NCBI GenBank assembly: GCA_016223165.1
Contig: JACRPO010000012.1
Location: 682,001 to 746,000 of the forward strand
Direction: 5' to 3'
DNA length: 64,000 bases
Origin: Burkholderiales bacterium
GTDB lineage: Bacteria > Pseudomonadota > Gammaproteobacteria > Burkholderiales > Burkholderiaceae_C
Position numbers and translations under genes: made by a program. Below the pieces are notes generated by a model. That model did no database searches, was not told the origin of the DNA, and saw only the letters and a list, made by a program, of their open reading frames with translations. The first letter of the stretch is position 1. The number at the start of each line of letters is the position of its first letter. Positions 37,592 to 46,541 of this stretch are shown piece after piece.

Positions 37592-38212
37592 ATGGAGACC
37601 CCGGGCAACCTCTTCTGCGTCGCCGCCCCGAGCGGAGCGGGCAAGTCGAGCCTCGTGAAGGCCCTGCTCGAACTCGACTCGCACCTGGTGGTGTCGGTGT
37701 CGCACACGACGCGCTTACCGCGCGGCCAGGAGGTGCACGGCCGCGAGTACTGGTTCGTCGACGAGCCCGCCTTCCGCGGCATGATCGACCGCGGCGAGTT
37801 CTTCGAATGGGCGCAGGTGCACGGCCATCTCTACGGCACTTCGCGCACGGCGATCGAGGAGCGGCTGATGCGCGGCGAGGATGTCGTGCTCGAGATCGAC
37901 TGGCAGGGCGCCCTGCAGATCAAGCAGCTGTTCCCGCATGCCGTGCTCATCTTCATCCTGCCGCCCAGCTGGCAGGAGCTCGAGCAGCGGCTGCGCCGCC
38001 GCGGCGAGGACGGTCCCGAGGTCATCGCCACGCGCCTGGAGAATGCCCGCATCGAGGTGGCGCAGGCGAAGCACTTCGACTTCGTCATCGTCAACAGTCT
38101 GTTCGAGACGGCGCTGTTCGACCTCAAGGCCGTGGTGCACTCGCAGCGGTTGAAGTTTGCCGCGCAGCGGCGCGCCCGTTCGCAGGTGTTCACCGCCCTC
38201 GGCCTGGCCTGA
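37592..38212 (+). CDS. gmk: Guanylate kinase, 206 aa
   Basis: Gmk phosphorylates GMP to GDP and so feeds GTP and (p)ppGpp pools. P-loop APSGAGKSS (residues 12-20), the GMP-binding SVSHTTRLPRGQEVHGREYWFV, GTSRTAIEERL and DVVLEIDWQGALQIK are all present. The length is typical. It follows yicC. In many relatives rpoZ and spoT come next; here a two-component system and a DUF4148 gene separate gmk from rpoZ-spoT. Confidence 0.97.
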   Translation: METPGNLFCVAAPSGAGKSSLVKALLELDSHLVVSVSHTTRLPRGQEVHGREYWFVDEPAFRGMIDRGEFFEWAQVHGHLYGTSRTAIEERLMRGEDVVLEIDWQGALQIKQLFPHAVLIFILPPSWQELEQRLRRRGEDGPEVIATRLENARIEVAQAKHFDFVIVNSLFETALFDLKAVVHSQRLKFAAQRRARSQVFTALGLA

Positions 38213-38264
38213 GGGACGGCGCGCGCCGCGTCGCGCCCGGCTGCGAGCGAGCCGCGGCGGCCGC

Positions 38265-39647
38265 TCAGCGCGTGGCCAGCGTGAAGCCGACGCGCGTGAG
38301 CCCGGCGTCGCTCTCGACCACCGTGCGCCCCGCGTGCATGCGCGCGATCGCGGCGACGATGGCGAGCCCGAGGCCGTGATGCTGCTCTTCGGGGCAGCAG
38401 CGCGAGTCGTCGCCGCGGAAGAAGCGGTCGAACAGGCGCGGCAGCAGCTGCGGCGCGATCGACTGGCCGTGGTTCTGCACCACCACCTGCACTTGCTCGG
38501 CCGTCTGCGCCAGCTCGGCCGAGATGCGCACGATCACGGTCGAACCGTGGTCGGCAAAGCGCGTGGCATTGCCGAGCAGGTTGGACAGCGCGCGCTTGAA
38601 CAGCGGCTCGTCCACCGGCACCGTGGCGTCCCCTTCGATGCGCAGCGCGAGGCCGGAGTCCTCCAGCGCCGCCTCGTGGAACTCGACCACCTGCTGCGCC
38701 AGCTCGGCCAGGCTGACCGGCGCGCCGCGGCGTGCCACGGCGCCGCGGTCGGCCTGGGCGAGGAAGAGCATGTCGTTGACCATCGCCGAGAGGCGCTGCA
38801 TCTCCTCGAGATTGGACACCAGCGTCTCGCGCAGCGCCTCGTTGCTGCGCTCGCGCGACAGCGCGACTTCGGTCTCGCCGATGAGGGTGGCCAGCGGCGT
38901 GCGCAGTTCGTGCGCGACGTCGGCGTTGAACGCCTCCAGTTGCGAGTAGGCGCGCTCCAGCCGCTCCATCAGCGCATTGAATTGCGCGATCCACGGCTGC
39001 AGCTCCTCGGCCGGGTCGTCGAGCGTCAGGCGATGGTGCAGCTTCTGCGGCGAGATCGCGCGCGTCTGCGCGGCGATCTGGCGCAGCGGCCGCAAGGCAC
39101 GGCGCACGTGCCACTGCGCACCGCCGGCGACCAGGGCGCCAGCGCCGAGAGTGACGGCAATGAGGATGAAAGCCCAGGTCTGGCCCGAGTTCGCATCGAG
39201 CGTGTAGTCGCAGGTCAGCCGCGCGCGCAGCTCGCCGCCAGGCAACGAGGGCGTCTCCACCTGGAAGTGCAGCGCCTTCAGGTGCACCGATGCGGCGATG
39301 GCGTCGCTCGCCGCATCCGCATACAGCAGGGTGCCATCGGCGCGCCACACCTCGAGCCGGGCATGCTTGCGCATCGGCGCATCGCTCTTCAGGCGCGCGA
39401 GCACCGCCGCTTCGCCGCCGCTCTTGGCTTCGAGCGCCAACACGTCGGCGATCAGCTCGGTGCGCGCTGCCAGGTCCTGCAGGCTGCGCTGCTTCATCAT
39501 CGTGGCCACCGAGAACCAGCTCGTCGCCGACAGGGCCCCGAGCACGAGCATCGTGAACAGCGCCAGCTTGCGCGACAGGCGTGCGCCGATCGAGTGGCTG
39601 CAGATCGGCCCGCAGGCGGCCTCGAGTACATCGGCACGCGGCTTCAT
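38265..39647 (-). CDS. Heavy-metal-type sensor histidine kinase (CusS/CopS/IrlS family), 460 aa
   Basis: Two membrane segments (about residues 28-48 and 160-182) enclose a periplasmic domain of about 110 residues. HAMP (RRALRPLRQIAAQTRAISPQ), HisKA with the phospho-acceptor histidine in FNADVAHELRTPLATLIGETEV and HATPase (LLGNATRFADHGS, GLGLAIVAAIARMH) follow. It should phosphorylate the adjacent regulator. The ATG overlaps the regulator's stop by four bases. The metal-sensing label comes from the subfamily; no metal transporter is next to it, so the signal is uncertain. Confidence 0.94.
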   Translation of the reverse strand: MKPRADVLEAACGPICSHSIGARLSRKLALFTMLVLGALSATSWFSVATMMKQRSLQDLAARTELIADVLALEAKSGGEAAVLARLKSDAPMRKHARLEVWRADGTLLYADAASDAIAASVHLKALHFQVETPSLPGGELRARLTCDYTLDANSGQTWAFILIAVTLGAGALVAGGAQWHVRRALRPLRQIAAQTRAISPQKLHHRLTLDDPAEELQPWIAQFNALMERLERAYSQLEAFNADVAHELRTPLATLIGETEVALSRERSNEALRETLVSNLEEMQRLSAMVNDMLFLAQADRGAVARRGAPVSLAELAQQVVEFHEAALEDSGLALRIEGDATVPVDEPLFKRALSNLLGNATRFADHGSTVIVRISAELAQTAEQVQVVVQNHGQSIAPQLLPRLFDRFFRGDDSRCCPEEQHHGLGLAIVAAIARMHAGRTVVESDAGLTRVGFTLATR

Positions 39648-40330
39648 GACGAGCGCTCCTCGAGCACGTAGCCCATGCCGCGCACCGTGTGCAGCAGCTT
39701 GGCGTCGAACGGGTCGTCCAGCTTGGCGCGCAGGCGGCGCACCGCGACCTCGACGACGTTGGTGTCTGAATCGAAGTTCATGTCCCACACCTGCTCGGCC
39801 AGCGTGGTGCGCGAGAGGATCTGGCCGCGCCGGCGCAGCAGCAGCGCCAGCAGGTTGAACTCCTTGGCCGTCAGGTCCAGGCGGTGCTGCGCCCGCTGCG
39901 CCTTGCGGCTGATGAGGTCGACCTCGAGGTCGGCAAGGCGAAGCTGCGTCGCCGGCTGCGCCGACCCGTTGGCGCCGCGGCGCGCCAGCGCGACGATGCG
40001 CGCCTGCAGTTCGGAGAAGGCGAAGGGCTTGACGAGGTAGTCGTCGGCCCCCTGCTCGAGCCCGCGCACGCGGTCTTCGACCTTGTCGCGTGCCGTGAGC
40101 ATGAGCACCGGCGTGCGCTTGCCGCTGCCGCGCATGGCCGTGAGCACGCCGAAGCCGTCGATGCCGGGCAGCATCAGGTCGAGCAGCACGACGTCGTACT
40201 CGCCGCCGGTGGCAAGCCGCCGGCCGTCGATGCCGTCGTTCGCGACGTCGACGACATGGCCGCTTTCGCTCAGGCCCTTGTGCAGGTACTGAGCCAGCTT
40301 GACTTCGTCTTCGATGACCAGGAGTCGCAT
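39644..40330 (-). CDS. OmpR-family response regulator (CusR/CopR/IrlR type), 228 aa
   Basis: A receiver domain with acidic pocket EDE and phospho-acceptor D51 (VVLLDLMLPG) is followed by an OmpR winged helix (LDLTAKEFNLLALLLRRRGQILSRTTLAEQVWDMNFDSDTNVVEVAVRRLRAKLDD, ending RGMGYVLEE). It pairs with the following histidine kinase. It is divergent from the DUF4148 gene across about 200 bases and could regulate it. Confidence 0.96.
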   Translation of the reverse strand: MRLLVIEDEVKLAQYLHKGLSESGHVVDVANDGIDGRRLATGGEYDVVLLDLMLPGIDGFGVLTAMRGSGKRTPVLMLTARDKVEDRVRGLEQGADDYLVKPFAFSELQARIVALARRGANGSAQPATQLRLADLEVDLISRKAQRAQHRLDLTAKEFNLLALLLRRRGQILSRTTLAEQVWDMNFDSDTNVVEVAVRRLRAKLDDPFDAKLLHTVRGMGYVLEERSS

Positions 40331-40536
40331 GGCGCGAACGGCGAGGCTGTGCGCAAGGATATGACTGCTGCAATCGTCGCATTTCCGGCCCCGCGTCGGG
40401 ATTACGAATTTGTCATCTGGCGGTTCGCTGGCGGTCCGGCTCGGTGTTCACAGTTCGTTCCGTGGTCGGTGTCGAACCGGTCCGCAGCGCAACCCGCAAC
40501 CACCGTCCCGGTCCCGCTTCTTTCGAGGAATCCCAC

Positions 40537-40908
40537 ATGAACGCCATCCGCCGCAACACCGTCGCCATCGCCATCGCCACCGCTGCCTTCGGCGGCTTCG
40601 GCGGCCAGGCCTTCGCTCAGGAGGCGACCTACGAACTGCCACAACCCGCCGTCTCGACCAAGACGCGCGCCGAAGTCCGGGCTGAACTGCTGCAGGCGCG
40701 CCAGGAAGGCACGGTGCTCGCCACCGAGGCCGACTTCCAGCGTCAACCCGCCTTCGTGGCCGCGAAGAGCCGCGCCGAGGTCGCCGCCGAGTCGCGCGCC
40801 GACGTCGTTGCCTCGCGGGCCTTGACGGCCGAGCCGTACGGCTTCGACGCGCCGCAGGTCGCCGTGCTCCAGGGTTCGGCACGGGTCGTGGCCTCCGCTG
40901 CCCGCTGA
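40537..40908 (+). CDS. DUF4148-type exported protein, 123 aa
   Basis: A signal peptide (about residues 1-27, ending QAFAQE) precedes a mature part with three repeats of the TRAEV(R/A)AEL motif (KTRAEVRAELLQARQEG, KSRAEVAAESRAD) typical of DUF4148 proteins, which are abundant in Burkholderia and relatives. Their function is unknown. GAGGAA lies six bases before the ATG. It is divergent from the metal-type response regulator. Confidence 0.85.
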   Translation: MNAIRRNTVAIAIATAAFGGFGGQAFAQEATYELPQPAVSTKTRAEVRAELLQARQEGTVLATEADFQRQPAFVAAKSRAEVAAESRADVVASRALTAEPYGFDAPQVAVLQGSARVVASAAR

Positions 40909-40971
40909 AGCCGCACCAACCCCCGGCGGGGCCGGCGGCTTCGGCCGGCCCGCCCGACGAAGGGCGCCGGC

Positions 40972-40977
40972 TATAAT
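40972..40977 (+). promoter_or_regulatory. Probable -10 element (TATAAT) of rpoZ
   Basis: A perfect TATAAT stands in a GC-rich context 53 bases before the rpoZ ATG. The bases where a -35 would lie do not match TTGACA well. A strong GC hairpin (about 40925-40955) lies just upstream and may end transcription of the DUF4148 gene. Confidence 0.6.
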
Positions 40978-41030
40978 CCGCGGCTTCGCCCCCAGCTGGG
41001 ACGCGCCCCTGGCGCGGCCCCCCGACCGAC

Positions 41031-41234
41031 ATGGCCCGCATCACCGTCGAAGACTGCCTCGCCAAGGTGCCCAACCGCTTCCAGCTCGTGTTGGCAGCGA
41101 CCTACCGCGCGCGGATGCTGAGCCAGGGGCACGCACCCAAGGTGGAAACCAAGAACAAGCCAGGCGTCACCGCCTTGCGTGAGGTGGCCGCCGGCGAAGT
41201 CGGCCTGGAGATGCTGCGTAAGGTCCCGGTGTAA
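41031..41234 (+). CDS. rpoZ: RNA polymerase omega subunit, 67 aa
   Basis: The full-length omega subunit starts MARITVEDCLAKVPNRFQLVLAATYRARML and contains VTALREVAAGEVG. Omega helps assemble RNA polymerase and forms part of a (p)ppGpp binding site, which fits the spoT gene directly downstream. The length is normal for betaproteobacteria. Confidence 0.97.
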   Translation: MARITVEDCLAKVPNRFQLVLAATYRARMLSQGHAPKVETKNKPGVTALREVAAGEVGLEMLRKVPV

Positions 41235-41362
41235 GGATACGGTCTGACCCGGGCCGCGTGCAGCGGGTCGCGGCGGCGGGCGCCTTCGGTTTCCGGGGGC
41301 GCCCGCCGGCGTTTGCGGCGCGGCAAACGGGGTCCGCGCGCGTTCTCCGCTAAATTCCGGCC

Positions 41363-43666
41363 ATGAGCCTGCGCTCTCTGGCCGCCGAGTTTCTGCCTTC
41401 CGCCCTGCAGGGCCTGCAAGGACTGCAGCGCGCGAGCGTGCCGGCGACGACGCCCGCCGACGCCGGCCACGAAGAGGCGTCTTCGTTCCAGGCGCTGGCC
41501 GACAAGCTCGGCTACCTCTCCAAGGCCGACGTCAAGCTCGTGCGCGAGGCCTACCGCTTCGCCGACGCCGCCCATCTCGGCCAGTTCCGCGCCGACGGCA
41601 AGCCCTACATCACGCACCCGCTGGCCGTGGCCGGCCTCGTGGCCGACTGGAAGCTCGACGCGCAGGCCGTGATGGCCGCGCTCATGCACGACACCATCGA
41701 GGACCAGGGGGTCACCAAGGCCGAGCTGATCGAGAAGTTCGGCGCGCCGACGGCCGACCTCGTCGACGGCCTCACCAAGCTCGACAAGCTGCAGTTCAGC
41801 ACGCGCGAGGAGGGCCAGGCCGAGAGCTTCCGCAAGATGCTGCTGGCGATGGCGCGCGACGTGCGCGTCGTGCTCGTCAAGCTCGGCGACCGCCTGCACA
41901 ACATGCGCACGCTGGGAGCGCTCGCGCCCGACCGGCGCCGCCGCATCGCCCGCGAGACGCTCGAGATCTACGCGCCCATCGCGCACCGCCTCGGCCTGAA
42001 CCAGATCTATCGCGAATTGCAGGAGCTGGCCTTCGAGCTGCTGCATCCGTGGCGCCACGCCGCCCTGGCCAAGGCGCTGGTGCGCGCGCGCGGGCACCGG
42101 CGCGACATCGTCGAGCGCGTCCGCAAGGAGGTCGAGCGCGCGTTCGCGCAGCACAAGCTGAAGGTGCAGGTGAGCGGGCGCGAGAAGACCGTCTACTCCA
42201 TCTACCGCAAGATGCGCGACAAGCATGCCGGCTTCGCGCAGGTGAACGACCTGTTCGGCTTTCGCATCGTCGTGGGCTCGCTGACCGACTGCTACGTCGC
42301 GCTCGGCGTGCTGCACCAGCTGTACAAGCCGGTGCCCGGCCGCTTCAAGGACTACATCGCCATCCCCAAGGCCAACGGCTACCAGAGCCTGCACACCACG
42401 TTGGTGAGCCCGCTTGGCACGGCCGTCGAGTTCCAGGTGCGCACCGAGGCCATGCACGCGGTGGCCGAGGCCGGCATCGCCGCGCACTGGTTGTACAAGC
42501 AGCGCGGCGACAAGCAGGCGGCGGCCGAGGCGCAGCGCCTGAGCTCGATGTGGCTGCAAAGCCTGCTCGACATCCAGGACGAGACGCGCGACTCCTCGGA
42601 GTTCCTCGAGCACGTGAAGATCGACCTGCACCCCGAGGCGGTATATGTCTTCACGCCGCGCAGCAAGATCCTGGCGCTGCCGCGCGGCGCCACGCCGGTC
42701 GACTTCGCCTACGCCATCCACTCCGACGTCGGCCAGCACATGGTGGCGGCCAAGGTCAACGGCGAGCCGGCCGCGCTGCGCACCGAACTGAAGAGCGGCG
42801 ACGTCGTCGAGGTCATCACGGCGCCCGGCGCGCGCCCGAATCCGGCCTGGCTGTCGATGGTGCGCACCGGCCGCGCGCGCAGCAAGATCCGCCACTTCCT
42901 GAAGAACATGGAGGCCGAGGAGTCGCGCGCGCTCGGCGAGAAGATGCTGGCCCAGGCGTTGCGCGCCGAAGGCCTGGCGATGCCCTCGGCCGACCCGACC
43001 GACGGCGACGCGGCGGCGTTGTGGCAGCAACTCGCGCGCTGGGGAGGCAACCGCCATCGCGGCGAGTTGCTCGTCGACATCGGCCTCGGCCGGAAGGTGG
43101 CCACCATCGTCGCCAAGCGCATGGCGCACATGATGGGCGAGCGCGGCATCAAGCCCGACGCCGTCTCGCTGACCCTCGGCCGCTACGCCGCCGAGGACGC
43201 CGCCACGGCCCAGGGCGTGGTCTTCGTCGACGGCAGCGAGGGCGGCTCGGTGCAGTTCGCCACCTGCTGCCGGCCGATCCCGGGCGACGCGGTCACCGGC
43301 TACCTCGGCCGCGGCGAGGGCCTGCTCGTGCACACGGTCGAGTGCCCCACCGGCAAGCGCCTGTACGAGCGCGACAGCGAGCGCTGGATGCACGTCGAAT
43401 GGGCCGACGAACTGACGCGCCCGTTCGAAACCACGGTGCACGTGCTCGTCAACAACGGCAAGGGCGTGCTGGCGCAGGTGGCCGCGGCGATCAGCGCCGC
43501 CGAGGCCGACATCACGCACCTGGACATGGACTCCGGTCGTGGCAGCGACGTCGTCGAGCTGCGCCTGATGGTGAGCGTGCGCGACCGCGTGCACCTCGCC
43601 GACGTGCTGCGCGCGCTCAGGCGCTCGGCGACGGTGCAGCGGGTGTCGCGGTATCGCGCCACCTGA
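41363..43666 (+). CDS. spoT: Bifunctional (p)ppGpp synthetase/hydrolase SpoT (Rel), 767 aa
   Basis: Domain order is HD hydrolase with intact metal motif HDTIED (about residue 110), synthetase with FKDYIAIPKANGYQSLHTTL and EFQVRTEAMH, TGS (VYVFTPRSKILALPRGATPVDFAYAIHSDVG), a helical/zinc-finger-like region with CCRP and a C-terminal ACT domain (HVLVNNGKGVLAQVAAAI). The intact HD motif indicates that it can both make and destroy (p)ppGpp. The first 35 residues are variable. The rpoZ-spoT-greB order is common in Burkholderiales. Confidence 0.97.
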   Translation: MSLRSLAAEFLPSALQGLQGLQRASVPATTPADAGHEEASSFQALADKLGYLSKADVKLVREAYRFADAAHLGQFRADGKPYITHPLAVAGLVADWKLDAQAVMAALMHDTIEDQGVTKAELIEKFGAPTADLVDGLTKLDKLQFSTREEGQAESFRKMLLAMARDVRVVLVKLGDRLHNMRTLGALAPDRRRRIARETLEIYAPIAHRLGLNQIYRELQELAFELLHPWRHAALAKALVRARGHRRDIVERVRKEVERAFAQHKLKVQVSGREKTVYSIYRKMRDKHAGFAQVNDLFGFRIVVGSLTDCYVALGVLHQLYKPVPGRFKDYIAIPKANGYQSLHTTLVSPLGTAVEFQVRTEAMHAVAEAGIAAHWLYKQRGDKQAAAEAQRLSSMWLQSLLDIQDETRDSSEFLEHVKIDLHPEAVYVFTPRSKILALPRGATPVDFAYAIHSDVGQHMVAAKVNGEPAALRTELKSGDVVEVITAPGARPNPAWLSMVRTGRARSKIRHFLKNMEAEESRALGEKMLAQALRAEGLAMPSADPTDGDAAALWQQLARWGGNRHRGELLVDIGLGRKVATIVAKRMAHMMGERGIKPDAVSLTLGRYAAEDAATAQGVVFVDGSEGGSVQFATCCRPIPGDAVTGYLGRGEGLLVHTVECPTGKRLYERDSERWMHVEWADELTRPFETTVHVLVNNGKGVLAQVAAAISAAEADITHLDMDSGRGSDVVELRLMVSVRDRVHLADVLRALRRSATVQRVSRYRAT

Positions 43667-43692
43667 ACACCCGCCTCGGCACCTGAGCGCTT

Positions 43693-44271
43693 TCAGCCCT
43701 CGGGCGGGCCGCCCGGCGCCGGGTAGCTCACCGCCAGCACCTCGATGCGCTCGATGCCGCCGGGCGTCGGCAGCGTCACCTCGTCGCCTTCGCGCGCCTT
43801 CAGCAGAGCGCGCGCGATCGGTGCCACCCAGCTCACGTCGCCTTTCAGGCTGTCGGCCTCGTCGATGCCCTTGATCGTGATCGTGCGTTCCTCGCCGAGT
43901 GCGTTGGCATAGGTGACGGTGGCACCGAAGAAGACCTGATCGCTGCCGTGATGCACGCTCGGGTCGGCGACCTCGGCGATGTCAAGGCGGCGCGTGAGGA
44001 AGCGGATGCGGCGGTCGATCTCGCGCAGCCGCTTCTTGCCGTAGAGGTAGTCGCCGTTCTCGGAGCGGTCGCCGTTGCCGGCGGCCCAGGACACCACCTC
44101 CACGACCTTGGGCCGCTCCACGTCGAGCAGCGTCATCAGCTCTTCGCGCAGGCGCCGGTAGCCTTGCGGCGTCATGTAGTTGCGCGCGCCGGCGGGCAGC
44201 GCGGGCAGGCCGGGGGCCTCGCCGTCGTCGTCGGCGGCGGCGTCGGATTCGCGAACGAAGGCCTTGTTCAC
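43693..44271 (-). CDS. greB: Transcript cleavage factor GreB, 192 aa
   Basis: GreB rescues backtracked RNA polymerase by stimulating transcript cleavage. The N-terminal coiled coil carries the acidic tip (WAAGNGDRSENGDYLYGKKRLREIDRRIRFL), and the C-terminal FKBP-like domain has DPSVHHGSDQVFFGATVTY and DEADSLKGDVSWVAPIARALL. I chose the GTG at 44271 because it gives the usual MNKAF start. The acidic segment at residues 9-20 is typical. It converges with spoT. Confidence 0.95.
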   Translation of the reverse strand: MNKAFVRESDAAADDDGEAPGLPALPAGARNYMTPQGYRRLREELMTLLDVERPKVVEVVSWAAGNGDRSENGDYLYGKKRLREIDRRIRFLTRRLDIAEVADPSVHHGSDQVFFGATVTYANALGEERTITIKGIDEADSLKGDVSWVAPIARALLKAREGDEVTLPTPGGIERIEVLAVSYPAPGGPPEG

Positions 44272-44296
44272 GGACAAACCGTCCGCGGCGACGACT

Positions 44297-46366
44297 TCAG
44301 CGTACGGTCTCGTAGCGCAACTGCACGGCGCCGTATTCGGTGCTGCACGGCGCGGCGCTGGAGCAGCGTACCTGTCCGGCCAGGACCGGCTGCGCGCCCC
44401 TGTGCTGCGCGGCGAGCGCCGCCGCCTCGGCGCCGGTGGGCAGCAGCGCAATCGGGTCCTGCTCGCGAAGCCGCAGGGCCGCGTAGTCGCGCGGTTCCGA
44501 AGAGACGATCGCCAGCAGCCGCGTCGAGCCGATGGGCTCCGCGGCCGGCAGGTAGAAGCCGTCCTTGCCCGGGAAGGCGAACGGCCGCCCCTTTTGAACC
44601 CGCACCGGTCCGCTGAGCTTGTTCGGAAGGAGGATGGCAAACGTGCCGTCGCTGCCGACGCCCAGCACGTACAGGTAACCATCGCGCTCGCTCGTGAGGC
44701 GGAACTTGATCTCGTCCTTGCGCGCGACCGACAGCTGCACCTTCGGCGCCTCGGCACGGACCGTGAAACCCGGCGTCTGTGCCTGCGCGACACGATCGAA
44801 CTCCGCCGCAGGTTCGAACGCCGCGGCTGCGACGGGTGCCAGGGTCGGTGCCGGGGTCGGTGTGGGTATCGGCCCGGGGGTCGGCACCGGCGTCGGCGCA
44901 GGCGTTGCAGGCGGCAGCGTGGAGACGGTCACATCGTTCTTCGGCCGCGTCAGCAGATAGCCGCCGATCCCGAGGGCCACCACGGCCGCACCGGCGGCGC
45001 CCAAGACGAGGCCTCGACGACCGGAGCCCTCGCCTTCGCCGGTGCGCGCCCCGCGTTGCTCGGCATGGCCTTCGCCCGGAGGCGGTGCGCGCCGCGGCGC
45101 CATGCGCGTCGGTTCGCCGTCCTGCGCCGGTGCCGCAGGCATGCGCGTCTGCATGGGCATGGCGGCCGGTGCCTGGTAGGTCGGCTGCTGCGGCATCAGC
45201 GTCTGCGGCGCCGGTGTGCGCATCTGCGTGTCAGGCGCGCGGGTCTGGCGCGCCAACGTCGGTGGCGCGATGCGCGTCACGTCGTCGGCCGGGCCGCGCA
45301 TCATCGTCGTCGCGCCACCCATGCCCGTGTGCGGATGCGAGAGCCCGAGGTCGTCGCGGAAGGCCTCGATGTTCGGCGTGCGCTGCTCGGGCCGCACCAC
45401 GAGCGCGCGGTCCACGGCCTCCAGGAACTGCGGCGAGTACCTTCCGGCCGCCACCTGCGCCAGCGGCTGGTAGCTGTCGCTGAGCATGCGCCCCACCGAG
45501 ACCGGCGGCGTCTTGCCCGTGATGGCGAAATAGACCACCGCGGCCAGCGCATAGACATCGGTCCACGGGCCCTGGCGCATGCCGGGGATCTCGGCATATT
45601 GCTCGATCGGCGCATATCCGGGCTTGAGGATCACCGTCAGCGCCTGTGTCATGTCGCCGATGACGCGCCGCGCGGCGCCGAAGTCGAGCAGCAGCGGCCG
45701 CTGAGTGCCGGCCAGCATCATGACGTTGTCGGGCGCGATGTCGCGGTGATAGCACTGCTCGGCATGGATGACGCGCAGCGCCTCGCAAAGCGGCGACAGC
45801 AGCGTGCGCAGCCAGGCTTCATCAGGCGGGGCACCGTGGGCGGCCATCATCTCGCGCAGCGTGTCGCGCAGGTTCTTGCCTTCGTAGAACGGCATCGCCA
45901 TGTAGGCGGTGCCGTTGGCCTCCCAGAAGCGGTAGACCTTGACGAGCGACGGGTGGTCGAACTGTGCCAGCAGGCGCGCCTCGTTGACGAAGCTCTTGCG
46001 GCCGGCCTCGAAGGTTTCGCGGTGCCGCTCGCTCTTGACCTGCACGCCACCCTCGGTGCGCGCGGCCAGCGACGTGGGCATGTACTCCTTCAGCGCCACG
46101 CGGCGTCCGAGCGAGGTGTCGTTGGCGAGGTACACGATGCCGAAGCCGCCCTCGCCGATCAGCGAGGTGATCTCGAACTCGCCCAGTTGTGTCCCTACCG
46201 GCAGCACGTTGTCCATCTGGACCGACCGGGTCGACGGCGGCGCCGTGATCTCGGTGCGCTCGACCGGCGCCGTGGGCGCGAAGTTGGTCGGCTCGAACCC
46301 ACCGCCGGCCCGCCCGGCGTCGCGCGGCGTGAAGGCGGTCTTGTCGTCGTCGGCGGCGGGCGTCAT
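44297..46366 (-). CDS. PpkA-like membrane Ser/Thr kinase with C-terminal DUF4384 domain, 689 aa
   Basis: An N-terminal disordered stretch of 60 residues leads into a Hanks-type kinase (IGEGGFGIVYLA, VALKEYMP, HRDIAPDNVM, LLDFGAARRV), about residues 62-330. The alanine in HRDIAPDN replaces the lysine usual after HRDL, a feature of the PpkA-like subgroup. A methionine/proline-rich linker, one membrane segment (about 451-472), a Pro/Thr repeat spacer (about 488-509) and a periplasmic DUF4384 domain (FRLTSERDGYLYVLGVGSDGTFAILLPN) follow. PpkA-type kinases often control type VI secretion; no such genes are here, so the target is unknown. It lies 25 bases upstream of greB. Confidence 0.9.
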   Translation of the reverse strand: MTPAADDDKTAFTPRDAGRAGGGFEPTNFAPTAPVERTEITAPPSTRSVQMDNVLPVGTQLGEFEITSLIGEGGFGIVYLANDTSLGRRVALKEYMPTSLAARTEGGVQVKSERHRETFEAGRKSFVNEARLLAQFDHPSLVKVYRFWEANGTAYMAMPFYEGKNLRDTLREMMAAHGAPPDEAWLRTLLSPLCEALRVIHAEQCYHRDIAPDNVMMLAGTQRPLLLDFGAARRVIGDMTQALTVILKPGYAPIEQYAEIPGMRQGPWTDVYALAAVVYFAITGKTPPVSVGRMLSDSYQPLAQVAAGRYSPQFLEAVDRALVVRPEQRTPNIEAFRDDLGLSHPHTGMGGATTMMRGPADDVTRIAPPTLARQTRAPDTQMRTPAPQTLMPQQPTYQAPAAMPMQTRMPAAPAQDGEPTRMAPRRAPPPGEGHAEQRGARTGEGEGSGRRGLVLGAAGAAVVALGIGGYLLTRPKNDVTVSTLPPATPAPTPVPTPGPIPTPTPAPTLAPVAAAAFEPAAEFDRVAQAQTPGFTVRAEAPKVQLSVARKDEIKFRLTSERDGYLYVLGVGSDGTFAILLPNKLSGPVRVQKGRPFAFPGKDGFYLPAAEPIGSTRLLAIVSSEPRDYAALRLREQDPIALLPTGAEAAALAAQHRGAQPVLAGQVRCSSAAPCSTEYGAVQLRYETVR

Positions 46367-46541
46367 GTCCGGCGGTCAGGTGCGGCTCGGGGGCGGGAGC
46401 CCCGATTGTGGACGCAGTCGGGCCCCGATCACGCCGCCGGCGCGTCCGTCATTCAAGTGACGGCCTGCACGGTCGATACCGTGATGAGGCCCTCGTGTCC
46501 GCCTTGTCCCATCTCGCTGCGAATCCATCACCGCCCGGCCC

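Noticed and set aside
41102..43594. 830-codon open frame on the minus strand opposite spoT
   Set aside because: spoT on the plus strand is a complete, highly conserved protein. The antisense frame is His/Gln/Arg-rich as expected from high third-position GC and has no start signal.
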